Notes: generated by a model not told the origin, from the sequence alone. 64,000 bases of DNA from Pegea sp. RAD2-039 (GCA_034620365.1 JAQGEQ010000079.1:62001-126000), one strand, 5' to 3'; shown: positions 12,776 to 26,368, counted from the stretch's first letter. Program-made: numbers and translations.

Positions 12776-15700
12776 ATGCCATCCATCCAAATTAAAGTGA
12801 GTTATAAACTAATTAATCTATTGTTTATTTAAAACTATATTTGATTGTAACAAGTTTGTTTAATGAAATATTTTACTTAAGTACATTTGTTCCAGGGTAG
12901 TTCAACTTCTAAATTTTCCGGTTTTAAGATAGCCAAATTGCCATCATTGAATCCTCTACAACCTTCTCCTTTAACAATGAAAGATCCTGATGAAAATAGT
13001 GCAAAGTATAAACAGTTTAGATGTTTGTTTAGCTTTCTATAATTTTTTGATGTTTTTTATGTGATTTTCAAATTATAAATGTTTGTGTGTTTTGTTTTTA
13101 TGAAATAAAACAAAGCTTTTTGAGCTGGAACTTTATTTAATGTTGTTGATGTAAATGATCTAAAAAATATAAATATGCTATAGCTTTTATAATCATGTGA
13201 ATCATTTAAAACAAATTTTTTCAATTTTGATAATTTTTCTATTTAAAAAAAACAAATGAACTTAATGATACTGGTTTGAAATAATCTTTTGTACATTTTT
13301 TATCTAAGAATTATCTTTTTTATTTAGTACATCAATAAAAGAGGCTATGACAAAGTTGAAGAAACAAAAGGTTGTAAATGAGAAGAAACCTAGGTAAGAA
13401 ATAACTCCAATTGAATTTATTTTCAAGTTAAAACAAGATTTAAATGTCTCAATTTTGATTTTATATAAGTTGTGCTAGAAATTATCAATTATGTACAAAT
13501 GTTGGTTGAATTAAATAGTTTTGTTGGAGAAATTTGACTGAAATCATTTCAATATTTGTCATTTTTCAGCCTTTTCATAGATATCTTAAAAACTGATGAA
13601 ACAATTAATCTTACTAAAAGTCATACAGACTCTCAACAAATTTCAATCGAATCAAAATCACAAAACTCTGAAAATACTAAAAGCTCTTTCAGGTGAAGAT
13701 GCATTGTTTGATTGCTTTTAACTATTTTGTTAAAATTAATGTGGACAAGTTAGATTTGTTATTTTTAACTTTGAAAGTTTAATTTCAACTTAAAGTTAAG
13801 AAAAAAGCTGATAGATTTATAAAAAATATATAAATTTATTCATAAGCCCATGCTCAAAAATGGAAAAAGACTCCTCATCAATTGATCTAATAAGCAAAAA
13901 GAGAAGAAAATATGAAAAGTATGTTTGTAACTTTTATCCAAAAATATTTCTAAAGAACTATAAAGAAAGAATGTTTTATTTTTTCTTAAATCAAAATTTT
14001 GTGTACAAATATCCAAATTAATTTCAAGATATGAACGATTTTATAAACTTATATTTATAAACAATAATAAATTGGATAATGATAAGAATCATCAAATTTA
14101 TTTTACTATAGCCTCATTGGTCATTTCAAAATATAATTTCTTACAATTATTTTGGTAAAACTTGAAACAAGGCTTTTATTTTTAATGTACTAGATAGAGG
14201 GATGCTTAAAAATTTTAAATTTATTTTAATTTCATCTTTATTAATTTAAACTAAAAAGTTTTTAGCTTTCAAATTAAAACATCAATTGTTTAGTAAGCTA
14301 TATATAAAAAGTCACTACAATCCATACTCTTTGATAGTTTTCTAACTTGCCATTTATTATGTCAATAAGATTGATGTAAAATGATTAGAAGTTTTTTAAG
14401 TTTCTTAGAATCATTCTTTATATGATGTAGATGAAACTTTTTATGATGCTTTGAATTCTTCTAAATATTTTCTGTGACTTCTATTTATTTCAAAATCTTA
14501 TTCCGATGATTTGTTTAAAATGATAATTTTACGAAAAGGAGCTTTACAAGCTGCAATTTTTTTCATATTTAATTAAGTTATGACCGAAAATTGTTCAAAA
14601 AAATGATAAAAAAATGTTTCCAAATAAATTTCTTACAACATTTCTACTTGTGTCTAAAAAATGTTTTTTTAGGAGCTATAAATCTAGAAGATCAAGAAGC
14701 GGATCTAGAAGATCTAGGAGTCGACCAAGAAGATCTAGAAGTAGATCCAAAAGATGTAGAAGTCGGTCCAAAAGATCTGGAAGTAGAATACAAAGATCTA
14801 GGAGTAGATCTAAAAGATCTAGGAGCAGATCTAAAAGATCTAGAAGCAGATCTATAAAAAGATTAAGAAGATCTACATCACGTTATTCTGAAAGTAGACA
14901 TAGAAGAAGATACAATCGGTTAGGACATTTATTTAATCATGAACTTGTAAATAAGTGAGATAGAAGTTAAAGTGAAGTGAGCAGCAGTTTTGCGGCAAAC
15001 CTATATCTATTTTTAGATGTCAGAACGTTTTATCTTTTTCAAACTAATCTTATTCTTCATGAAAATATTTCTTGTTAATTTGCTTGAAAGTTTGAGGCTT
15101 TTGCATCACTAAATTAAATGAAGTTAATTGTTTCATGTTTTTACTTCTATCTTCAAACTGATTTCATTTGTTGTCACTAAATATCACTTTTCTAATTACT
15201 TTGAAGAAAAAGATCTTCTTCAACATCATCTACTTCATCAACTCCTAGACGTTACAGGTTTGTGATCTTCTCAAATTTTAAGATCTTTAGATTGATTTCA
15301 ACTTGAACAGAATAAGACAAAACCGTGAACGCTCTCCTGTCTATGATGGTCGAGTTTCAAAAAGAAGGTTTGCTGCTCTATCCTACTTGTTAGTAACTTC
15401 CAGCTGACATCCGTCTTATCTCTTCTAGAAATCGACGAAGCGTTTCATCTGACAGTAGCTCTTCAGTAAAACGAAGTCGTAATAGAAGTAGAAGATCGCC
15501 TGTCAGAGATCGAAGAAGAACACCGATTCGATATCAAAATCGTAAAAGAACTTCTCGACGAAATACGGATCATTTAAGATCTCCGCGTAGAGATCGTAGA
15601 AGGACACCACGTAAGAATAAAGATTCTCGAAGAACTCCTCGTAAAGACACAGATCGAAAAAGATCTACTTCAAAGAGAAAAGAAGATCCAATAACGAAGT

Positions 15701-18700
15701 CGAGTCCAAGTACAAGAAGACAAGTAAGCTGGTGATAGTTTATTGCCGAATCGTTCTTATTTGTTGTGTTTAGAACAACGAAAACTCCAGCAAGAAAGAA
15801 GTAGAAGTCTCAACGAGTTGCTCTTTTAAACCTGGTAGGTATCTTTAGCTATTAATTGATCGTTGTAGTGAATCTTGTTATAGTAGTCACTTGGGGAACT
15901 AAGAAGCCGACTAAAAAAGTGAACAGCTTAAACAATAAAAGTGAACCTTCAAACGTCAAAATGGTGAATTTATCTTCAGATCTACATCATTTACTGAGTT
16001 TTTATTGATGTAGAATGTCTCTGTAAAAAGCATCAATTCTTGGTTCAAAGATGATGAAAGTGATGAAGAAAATGTTATTTCAAAAGATGTAGCTACAAAA
16101 TCTCAATCGTTTACAGATAATCAGGTGGACTGGTATTAGTCTGATTGGTCTAATATTTTCAACAAAGTTTTCATTTTCAGATGAAATCTTTAGAAAATCC
16201 GAAGTTGGAAGATCTTGTGTCGGATGCAAGTAAGAAGACTAGCGAAGATCATCAGAAAGCGATTTCGCAGGAAGAGAATAATAAAATGAAAGATGAATCT
16301 CATCAAGATGACGAATTGGAATTGATGCTTAGCAAAAGTCCAAACTTGAATAATCTAAAACAGGATTGTCCTGTTGTCGACAACCAAACAAATTTCCAGA
16401 AAGACTCGATTAGGATTAGTTTCAATAATTTCGAAGCAAATGATGATAACGGCAAAGTGAAGAATAAGAATTTGAGCTTCGACAGGATGTTTGCAAACGT
16501 TGCTACTTCAATAAACCAGTTTGAGTTTACTAAACAAAAGGCAAGCAAACAACCAGTAGGTGAAACACCAGTTGAAAAACTAGTAGCTGAAACACTAGTT
16601 GAAAAACCAGCAGGGGAAACACCAGTTGAAAAACTAGTAGCTGAAACACCAGTTGAAAAACCAGCAGGGGAAACACCAGTTGAAAAACCAGTAGCTGAAA
16701 CACCAGTTGAAAAACCAGTAGGTGAAACACCAGTTGAAACACCAGTAGGGGAAACACCAGTTGAAACACCAGTAGCTGAAACACCAGTAGGTGAAACACC
16801 AATTGACATTTTGTCTTCACAACTCAACTTTTCAAGCAAGAAATCATTTAGCAAAAATAGTTTAATTGAAGAAACTGACAAAACGTTGAAAATAGAATCT
16901 TCAAATCAGGCACAAGATAAAGAAAAGCAGAATGGAGAAACTTCACCAAGACGTAAATACGATTTGATTCTAAAGAACTCATGTTATAAAATTAGACGGA
17001 AAACACCGGCCCATATTACAAAACCTAATGAAGTTGTAGAAAAAAAAGAGCTTTTGAAAAATGGGAACCTTAATGACACACATGACATCCAGAAAGTTGA
17101 AACAAATATAAGAAAAATTGAAAAAGTTTTTAATGATGCATCCTCGTTAGTAAGTGATACTACATCTGATATACAAGCTCCATTCAGTCCAATTCACTTC
17201 CAGGAAGATAGAAGTCTTAGTGATTCAGGAAAGTTGGTAGATATATCTGTTCCTATTGATGATGAAGATAAAAAGATTACAACATCAATAGCAGCAGATG
17301 CCTCTAACTTTTCAAAGTTCCATTTAAATAATCTCTCTTCACATAATCAAACATTAGATGAACAAAATTACAAAAGCTTCAATAAACGTCCTCAAAATAA
17401 AGTTGATGAAGATGACAGAATGTCTTACATCTCATTAAGTCCTCCAGCGTTATCAGACAGCCAATCAGATGATGAGATTATGGACATGTCTCTTAGCCAG
17501 ATGGATCTACAAGTTCCTGTTGACATCAACTCTTCATTAGAAACACCAGATGATAGTCAGAATGGAGTTCTACAACTGACTGAAACTTGTAAGGAGGTAA
17601 GTTTGTTTGTTTTTCGGATACAGGATGATGAATTGTATCTTTCAGGAGGAAGTCTCAGTGAAAAAAGAAGTGAAAAGTGAAGAAGTTGAAAGTAGTAAGA
17701 AATTTTGTCAAAATATCTCAAAGTTGAATTTGTTTTAAAGTTGAAAGATTTTTATTTAAAAAGATTTACAGTTAATAATTTGATCTCTTGTTTGACCATC
17801 ACTAAAATCTTGTTTATTCATCTCAGAACCAGCAGCTGATGAAGATGATGAAGATTCATCAAAAAAAGGTTTGAAATAGCGCCATCTAGTGACCAAATTA
17901 TGTGAAAACTTGTTGCTAGGATGCCGAAGGTCTCGTCGAATCCAATCAAATTCTCGCAAATCAAACAAACTAAATATCCAGGACTATATTGACAAAATAG
18001 AAATGGTCAGTGACCACTTTGTCCAGTGTGGTTCTAACTTGTACTTTACAGACAACCAATAGTCCAAACCAACTACAACCAGTCACCAACCAGCCACCAG
18101 TAGTAGCTAATCAACCAACCTCAACCACCAGCCAATCATCTTTACTTATGAGGTAACCATCAATTGATTCGACAAATCTTTGATATCATCTTTAGAAGTG
18201 AGATCACATCATCAGAAGACACAAAAACTTGCCAGTCTGAACATCTCCAACCTCCAACAGACTATGAAGTCATCGAAGAAAACATCCATCTTGGAGATCC
18301 GTATGTCTTCCTCCCTCTTTATCGCTTTTCACCTCAAATCTTCTTCTCAGGAACAAATTCCGTGTCCGCAAAGAGATCAGGAAGATGGTTTGCGAGTGTT
18401 ATCAGCAGATCAGTGAAAAGAACATCAATGAGATCGTTCCTTGCTCTGAGTCGTGTCTCAATCGATTGCTGATGATTGAGTGTTCAAAAAGATGTCCTTT
18501 CGGCGATCTTTGCACCAACAAACGGTTTGTACATCTCTCCAATCTTCACTCACCTCATTCATCTTCATCTAAAGACTTCAACGACGTCATTATATGGAGA
18601 CTGAAGTCTTCCAAACGCCCTGGAAGGGATGGGGTTTAAGAGCAAAGAACCAAATCATTGGAGGTGGAAAGTTGGTGATGGAGTATGTTGGAGAAGTCCT

Positions 18701-21700
18701 CGATCACTCGGAATTTGAACGGAGATCTTTCTTGTACTCCAAAAACAACCAACAACATTTCTACTTCATGGCCTTATCTCAGGACGAAGTTAGTCTACTT
18801 ACAAGTGGTCCTGTGGTCACGATATAACTGACCACTTGTCAGGTCATCGATGCTACCTACAAGGGAAACATCTCGCGGTTCATCAACCACAGCTGTGACC
18901 CGAACTGTGAGACTCAGAAGTGGACAGTGAATGGACATTTGAAGGTTGGTTTCTTTACTTTGAAGACCATTGAAGCCGGCGAAGAAATCACTTTTGATTA
19001 TCAATACGAACGCTACGGGTAACCATGACAACCGATCGCTGATTCGCTGCTTACACTTCGGTACTTGTAGAAAAGAGGCACAGGTGTGCCACTGTGGTAC
19101 CCCTAAATGTCGCGGGTTTCTGGGTCGTGCCCCTGATGATGATGATCTTATTCAACTGGACAACTGTTTCGAGTATCCTGGTGAAGAAGATGTAAAGATT
19201 GATCAGTACAACATTCCTGAGAAGAAGATGAAGAAGAAGAGGAAGAAGTTGATTGGATTTGAAGATGCTGTGAGCTACTTCTTCGCTTCCTTCAGTGGAA
19301 GTCACTTCTGTTGTTCAGTTACAGAAAGAGCTGACTAAATATCGGTTCGGACTTCGAAATCAAGATGAAGTGATCACTTTGTCTCGATGTATGCTGAGAT
19401 GTCAAAGTGTGGAGCAGAGGAGTAGTTGTTTGAAGATAATCCAAAAAACCAACAATCCAGTTCTGCTGAGGTTAGTGATCTTCACAAAGTCCGAGGATTC
19501 CGACTGAAGTTGATCGCTTTCTTAGAAAGTTTCTTCGTCTTCACGGACTCACTTTACTTTGGAGTTGGATGATTGATCTTTCTTCTGTGTCTTCTGATGC
19601 AGATGTTCATCTGTTCTTAGCTAATCAGCAAATGAAGATTGAAGTTTTAAGTACGCTGAAATTACTTCCAATCACCAACAAGAATATGATTGAAGACAGC
19701 AAAGTTTTACAAACAGTGGTTCGATGGAAAAATGAAAAAGGTTGGTTGATTAGCTGGTTGTTGCTGGTCGTTTGGTTGTTTAGCTGGTTGTTGCTGGTCG
19801 TTTGGTTGAATAGCTGGTTGTTGCTGGTCGCTTGGTTGGTTAGCTGGTTGTTGCTGGTCGTTTGGTTGGTTAGCTGGTTGTTGCTGGTCGTTTGGTTGGT
19901 TAGCTTCTTTATTTTTTCATGTTTTACAGATCGGTTTGATATGAATAAAAAAGAATCAAATATAAATGAGGAAGATAAAGATTTCGTTTGTATCGAATAT
20001 CAGAAGAATATTGATCAAAATTCAAAAGATCAAAAAGATGAGACTGTTAAAGATCAAAAGAATCCAAGTATTGAAGATCAAAAAGATGAAGATATTGAAG
20101 ATCAAAAAGATCAAAATATTGAAGATCAAAAAGATGAAGATATTGAAGATCAAAAAGATGAAATTGTTAAAGATCAAAAGAATCCAAGTATTGAAGATCA
20201 AAACGATGAAAATATTGAAGATCAAAAAGATCAAAATATTGAAGATCAAAAAGATGAAGATATTGAAGATCAAAAAGATCAAAATATTGAAAATCAAAAA
20301 GATGAAATTGTTGAAGATCAAAAAGAAGTTGAATCAAAAGTGAAAGATGAAGAAATAGAAGATCGAAAAGATCATGAACCGATTTTCAAAAATCAAAACA
20401 AAGAAAATCTTGAGATAAAAAAGGATTCTGAAGATCAGAAAGATCTTGACCAAGGTATAGAAGATCAAATGAGTCCTAAAGATCGAAAAGTTGAAGATGA
20501 TGAAGAAACTGATAGAAAATCTTTGAATAACTTGAAAGACTCTGAAGAAGTCACATCTGTGAAGGTTCGTAAAATTTTGAAACAATTTTCAAGAATAAAA
20601 GAAATTTGTTCAGATGAAAGAAAGTGAAGAAAAGGAGTTTGAGATGAAGTTGGAGTTGGAGGATCTTAGCAAGGAAGTGAATTACCTAACAGTTTCTTTA
20701 TTAGAAGATTGGAAAGATCTTAAAGAGATCTACAGGTGATCCAATCTTCATCGTTTCTTCTTTCATCTTTCATAATTTGATCTTTCAATAGAATCCCTAA
20801 AAAAGTTCAACCGACGAAGACTCCTCGACAAAAGTCATCCACTCCCGAACCTACTCCTGCAACATCCGAAAGAAGAAGAGATAAACGATCTTTTCACCGC
20901 CATCATGAAAGATACCGCAGAAGATATCATTCAAGAAATCATCAACGTCACCGAAGTGCAAACGGTAAGTAGACATCATTATTAAATCCATCTCTTGATC
21001 TGTGTCTTCATCAGACTCTGATCTTCATCCGCATCGCTTTAACGGAGTTCATTCCTCATCACATTCTGAATCAGATTCAACTATCAAACCAAAACTGTAA
21101 TTCAGCTCTCTTCTCCTACCTAGTGGTCGGTTTTAACTCGCTTCTTCATCACAGAAATGCGGTGTCAGCGTTAGTTGATGATATTGTATCACAATACGCC
21201 AATATTCGAAGATCTACTTACAACAACTGCACAGCGCCATCTAGTGTTACAACTTTGACATCTTTCAAACACGATGCCATCTCCTATTCTGCTCCAAAAT
21301 CTCTTCTTCTTCAACCAACTGCTTCTTCAAAGATGAAGCCTTCTGAACCTCCTCTTTTCGCTTTGCTCCCAAAACCATCCGGATTTCAACCAGGATCCAC
21401 ACCAGGAACATCAAATCTTTCTGCATCTTCTGATCAGCAGCAACCTTCAAAACCAGTTTGTTTCAAATCCTACAATATTTTCAGCGTTTTAAAATCTTCA
21501 TCTTTAGGATGTTGAGATCTTAGGATCTGCTGGAGATCGAACAATTGTGTCTTTGACTTCCGAACAATTAGAACAAGTCCGAATCATCTCATATCATCTC
21601 TCATCTTCATCTTCATCTTCATCTCATCTTCTTTTCAGTTGAAGAAACTCACTCAGAAGAAGAACGGAGAGTCCGGCTCTTCATTCGGACACAAACAGAA

Positions 21701-22477
21701 CCGCTCCTCAACAAATCTTGTCGTTGATTGGCTCAATAATCGCGCCGACTTCTCTGATTGTAGCGATCATACTCCTCCAGAGAAGATCAAGTATCCCTCG
21801 AGATCTGCATCATCTCAACCTCTTCAACCAAACTGGTTACATGCAACCGACAGCGACGGTTATGTCTACTACTACCACGCCATTACGCGGTAAGTGATGA
21901 CGTCATCATCGCGGTTGTTTCACTAATCGAAAACTGGCAGACAAACTCAGTGGGAACCTCCAGTGCTGGATGACAGAACGTCAAAGAGTACTCCTTCCAC
22001 TTCCGATGAAAAAGCTTCGAGATACCAATTAGCCAATCAGGAGCGAGTAAATACCGTGTCACGTGATCACTATCTGCTCTAATTGATTGCTTGATTAGAT
22101 GCAGAAAAAGCTCAAAGCTGCAGAAATCGCATCAGATGTCGATGACGCTAAACGCGCGCGCGACATTTTCATCCACCAGATGTCGCCACATGTTGTCAAA
22201 TGTCTTCAGAAGTACAAAAAGAAAGATTTTCAAATCGGTCGAAAAGGCTTCAAGACGCTCGCTAGAAAGGTGTCACGTGTTTTTGTCTGTGACGTCATCG
22301 TTTCGAACTTTGGCGCTTTTGCAGCTGACTCACCTGTTGATGAAGAAAGAGCTAAAAGAAGTTCAGGTGTGGGAGGATCTTGAAGTAAATGCAAATGTGG
22401 TTCACAAAGCGACTGAATATGTTAAAGATTACATGTCCAAGCTAAATGACAACAAGTCACGTGACAACGAGACGTGA
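12776..22477 (+). CDS. SETD2: SETD2-type histone H3 lysine-36 methyltransferase, 34 exons
   Basis: Thirty-four phase-consistent exons give about 2093 residues. Main exons: RS-rich 14673-14918 and 15429-15723; large 16181-17596; AWS 18351-18524; SET 18575-18788 and 18843-19018; post-SET 19071-19269; 19319-19470, 19526-19740, 19930-20564; WW 21639-21889 with 21941-22046; SRI 22099-22269 with 22325-22477. Domains in order: basic/RS region (about 130-350), acidic spacer, Cys-rich AWS (about 1031-1088; CECYQQ, ECSKRCPFGDLC), SET (GWGLRA, EYVGEVLD, FINHSCDPNCETQKW, EITFDYQYERYG), post-SET CHCGTPKCRGFLG, an acidic DQKDE repeat, WW (NWLHATDSDGYVYYYH then QTQWEPP) and a C-terminal SRI domain (KYKKKDFQIGRKGFKTLARK). 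Catalytic and cofactor motifs look intact. The SRI domain binds the phosphorylated RNA polymerase II tail, placing H3K36me3 on transcribed genes. Most introns are 45-100 bp. The phase-consistent chain supports one gene rather than a separate SR protein upstream. Confidence 0.93.
14673..15723 (+). repeat. RS-dipeptide-rich coding region of the SETD2-like gene
   Basis: Exons 6-9 (14673-14918, 15207-15257, 15311-15367, 15429-15723) encode long runs of Arg-Ser and Lys-Arg-Ser. At DNA level the first is a degenerate repeat of an agatctaggagt-like 12-mer. This is an SR-protein-like low-complexity domain, typical of splicing or condensate targeting. It is joined in frame to the SET-containing exons downstream. 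Confidence 0.8.
16549..16806 (+). repeat. 24-bp coding minisatellite (ETPVEKPV repeat) in SETD2
   Basis: About eleven imperfect units encode variations on GETPVEKP / AETPVEKL. Unit length is a multiple of three, so copy-number change keeps frame; the last units are shortened (ETPV only). The complementary strand is also open through the array, a by-product of the repeat. Confidence 0.9.
19751..19900 (+). repeat. 30-bp minisatellite filling a SETD2 intron
   Basis: Five adjacent 30-base units starting tagctggttgttgctggtcg, with only a few substitutions, occupy most of the 189-base intron 19741-19929. The intron has a GT start and a ttttacag end. Its length is a multiple of three and it has no in-frame stop, so retention would add 63 residues dominated by SWLLLVVWLV repeats. 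Confidence 0.9.
20029..20330 (+). repeat. 24-bp coding minisatellite (EDQKDEDI repeat) in SETD2
   Basis: A tandem array in exon 19930-20564 encoding EDQKDEDI / EDQKDQNI units with a larger duplicated block (VKDQKNPSIEDQ occurs twice). It gives a highly acidic, charged, probably disordered spacer between the SET-associated region and the WW domain. Confidence 0.9.
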
Positions 22478-24939
22478 TGACGTCATCAAATGCAGTGGAA
22501 ACAGTTTCAGATACAATTTGTGTTTTTTAATATTTTTAAGATTGAATCAAGCTGCATATACGTCATTAACTTACTGATTTGTTTTATTAATCTGACGGAT
22601 TCATAGTCTTTGTTCAGCTTTTAATATCGATTGACAATAATGGCGTTTGACTTTTTAGCGTTTCAATTCAAACTTTTTTTTAAATTGAAAGCTTTTTGAA
22701 ATCACTGTGAACGAAAATGAAAGTTGAGATGAATATTTGCAAAGTTCTCTAGCTGTACTGTTAGAACCGTTATAGACTTCAAAGTTACTTGTAATAATAT
22801 GTGAAGTAACTTATTGGGTATTTAGTTTGGTAATCGACATTTTGTATTCTTTTTTCTGAGTGAAATTGATCAATGAAAAGATTTAAGATGAAAAGTAAAA
22901 CTCATGCAAAGTAATAAATGATATCTTATGCAATGGATCTTTTCAACACTGCCTTGTATGGTTTGTTGGTGTTAGGTTTTAGATTAATTATTCTTGATAT
23001 CAAACTTTAGAACAGTTTTTAAATTTATGGATATTTTTTTCAGGTTTGTATTTTGGTTTTATTTGATCAACTTTCTATCATCTTGGATGTTTAATTGTCT
23101 ATTTTTTGTATCTTTGAATATTTACAGCTTGACTCATATTAAATATACTTTTTAATGACTGGAACCGACAAATATTTTGTTAATCTCACTGTATAAGGTT
23201 GAAAGAGTGATTTTATTTGACCTCATAGAAGTCTTAAGGATCTATTTTCCCACAAAGTTGGTAAAATAGAAAGATATATTGAGATTCTGATGAAAAATTG
23301 ATAAAACATCGTTGACAAACTAATTGACAAAATTATTTGAATCATATTTGAAACTCATGCATAAATCAAGAAGTAATAATTACATACCCCTAATATTTTT
23401 TTATAAAATTTCAAATAGTAGAATTACAAACTCTTACCCTATAAGTATACTTTACAAGATTTTATAAAACCATAAATCTATAAAGACGAGAATATATTTA
23501 CCTTATATAATTTAATATGGTGAGCTTCTAAATCCTTTTATGTTTAGATATACTACATAGACTGACTTGCCAATCTATCTTAGAGATTTTAATAACTGCC
23601 GAGTGACAAACAGAAATTGTAGTTTTTCATGCTATAAATAAAGTCTTAACTAAGAGATTAAGAGGCTAATCCACTGACAACGTTAGATAAAATTGAATAT
23701 AAACATTTATCGTAATACATGTGTTAGTCTGATTGATTCTTTCGAAAGAAATTAAGTTTTCTTGCAGCAGTAACATTTCATGTTATAATGATATCAAAAT
23801 TTCTTATATTTAGTAGTTACATATTTCAGTATACTTGTTTATTATCTTTAAACTAGCAGTCAATTGTATTTTGAATGAGTTTAATAAATATGATTACAAT
23901 GCTTTAAAAGTATCAAATAAAATAATGATTATTTTTATGGGTACAAATCATTGATAAGAATTTTTAATTTAGTAGAATTCAGATAAATTTTTAAGAAGAT
24001 ATGAATTACTCATTTGGGAGGCTATCGGGTAAACTGCTTCAAAGTAAATCTCGATATTGGTTCTTCTGTATGTGAAAATATTCAGAATAAACTAAAAATT
24101 GTTTGTTGGTTTTTTATTAAAAAAGTAAACTTCTAAACTTCTAAAACAATATTTGATGTATCTTTAGCAATATTAGTAAATTTTATAGACAGTAAACAGA
24201 GGTAGCATGGGTGGTAGACTATTTTGAAAATTATTTTAGATGGAACTTTAAATACGACATAATATTATTACAAGCTTAAATACTAGGTGGTTGTTGACCT
24301 TCTTGTTCAATCAATATCAAAGGAAATTGCTGTGTTAGGCAAATCAAAACACATGCAGTTTATACAAGTTTTTCTGTGATTTTACCTTTTGATTATACGA
24401 CAAATTGTTGTGTTTTCATCAATGACTACATACACACAGATAGCGATTTAGTTATTGCCAATCCAATTCCAAGAAAGCTTTTATTTATTACTCTGTATGT
24501 TTTTGTAAAGTAGATGCATTTTTTTCACTAAGTAGCAAAATTTGTAATGAAAATTTCTCATAGTTGCAGTTACTGTTTCATGTTACTTCCAAAAGTATGA
24601 GTATTGTTAAATTAATACTATAGTAATGATGATAGTTTAAATAAAGGATAAAAAACATATTTATATATGATGCTCTGTTACTATATAATTGTTAATCAAA
24701 TTTTCAAATTAACTTCATATTAATAAACATAAAGTATTTTTCTTTATAAAATTATTTCAGCATTTGCATCAAATACTAGTAACTAGTATGTATCAGAAAA
24801 ACATCTTTTACTTTTGGATTGAGTCAATGTCAACATTTCTAGCAGTAATCATTCTTCTTGATTTGCAGAACTACAAATCAGATCTGAAAATCATCAATAT
24901 GCGTTCATGAGTTTGTTTATTAATAGGTTATTACTGTAA
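22478..24939. other. Intergenic, downstream of SETD2
   Basis: A+T-rich sequence that should begin with the SETD2 3' UTR. No coding frame of note, no RNA gene and no clear repeat recognised. Confidence 0.5.
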
Positions 24940-25013
24940 AAAACCTGCGGCCCTTGCCTATCTTCCAGATTAAAACCTATAACTCTCAATATTAAAAAGA
25001 TGGGGAACCCCTG
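24940..25013 (-). mobile_element. hAT-type transposon terminus (relic)
   Basis: Read on the minus strand this starts CAGGGGTTCCCCATC, followed by a T run, and continues to a GGGCCGC block about 60 bases in. That is the look of the terminal inverted repeat and subterminal region of hAT elements. The opposite end was not found nearby, so it is a solo end or a badly decayed non-autonomous copy. Confidence 0.4.
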
Positions 25014-26368
25014 ATTTTAAAATCAAGATATTTGTTTGAGAGCTCAAATGATTTTTAAAACAATTAGGAGCTTTTTTTGACAAAAACTTTGTTAATAGTA
25101 GAAACGGAAGATTATATATTAAAATAAAATGTGCAAAAATATAAAAGAATGTACTTAAGAAATTTTTTCAAATGCAAAACATTTTGTAAAGTATGTTTAA
25201 GGTAAATGTTTTTGTTGTTCTTGCAAAATGTAAATAATAAATTGCAAACTTTTTTCATTCATACTTAAAATGATATCAAAAATTGATTTTTAAAGTATAA
25301 CTTAGTTTACCAGCCATTAAAATGTGTTGTCTTAGATGACCTAACTTACAAATTGAAAAGCTTTTTTTCAGTACTATAAAACAATTTGAGTTTCATAGTC
25401 AGTTTTACTTTGAAGCAATAAAATTATTGAGCATAATTATCTTTTGTATCACTTTTTAGAATAATATTTTTGTTTGTAGTGTAAACAATATATAATATAT
25501 TTATAAAAATTAAAGTTGTTTGGTAGATAGATTGATTTGATAGAAATTGGTTACAGTATTACTTAAAATAACTGCATTGAAAATTTATAAGAAAATAGAC
25601 AAACGATTAGTATTTTTACTGATCAAAACTTTTATAAGCTTAAAAATTCACTTGCAAAAGTTGAGACAGGAAAACTGAGAATTTAAAAAATGGAAACAAA
25701 GCGTATGAAATATTTTTGGAAGTTTAAGGTTGCTGAAAAAATTATTTGCAATAAGAAATAGATAGCGGTAATTTTGTACAGTACAAAATCGATCTTATTG
25801 CTTAGCAAAATATTCTTTTAATTCGATTTGTTTAATTATCTAAGTACCTTGTTTTTACTTTAGTAATAATGAAAGTATTTTTGGCTTTCAACGTTTAAAC
25901 ATGGTACTTGGTTCCTGATAGAAATAATAAGAACTGTATGGTGAGAAAATTATCGCATATAGTGGCTTGTAACTAAAATAGGTTTTTGTTTATTTTACTT
26001 CAATTCATTCTATTATTATCTTGGTTCCTATTTCCTAAAATATATTGTTCTTCAAAATAAAAATAGCTTGGCAAAACTTTTCCATTCAAATGACTTTAAA
26101 TTTATGAACTTTTAAAGACCTTTTGTGAGTTGCAAAAAAGAAAAGAACATGACTAACAGTTTCCTAAAAAATATAAAAGATAGGATATAACTCATGGCTA
26201 GTATTACTTAGTAGTAAGAAAAAATGATTTTATATTTATATTTATTTTTTAATGATTTTTGATTTTATGGAACAAATACTTGTAACTAAAATAAACTAAT
26301 TATGGTCTGAAATATTAATGTTTTGAACAAGTCTAAAGATTTTCATAATGTTTAGCTAATTAAGTAAT
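25014..26368. other. Intergenic, upstream of GPCR A
   Basis: A+T-rich; nothing recognised apart from an acceptor-like tgtttag 14 bases before the GPCR A start codon. Confidence 0.5.

Noticed and set aside
12776-15963. Separate SR splicing-factor gene upstream of SETD2
   Set aside because: The exons keep phase into the large exon at 16181 and no clear terminal exon or polyadenylation site was seen; kept as an alternative in the findings.
16303-16881. Minus-strand open frame with repeated TGVSTGVSPTGF
   Set aside because: It is the complement of the in-frame ETPVEKPV minisatellite of the SETD2 gene; openness on both strands is a by-product of the repeat.
20022-20321. Minus-strand Phe/Leu/Ile-rich frame that looks like membrane repeats
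   Set aside because: Complement of the acidic EDQKDEDI array; no independent start, splice or promoter context.
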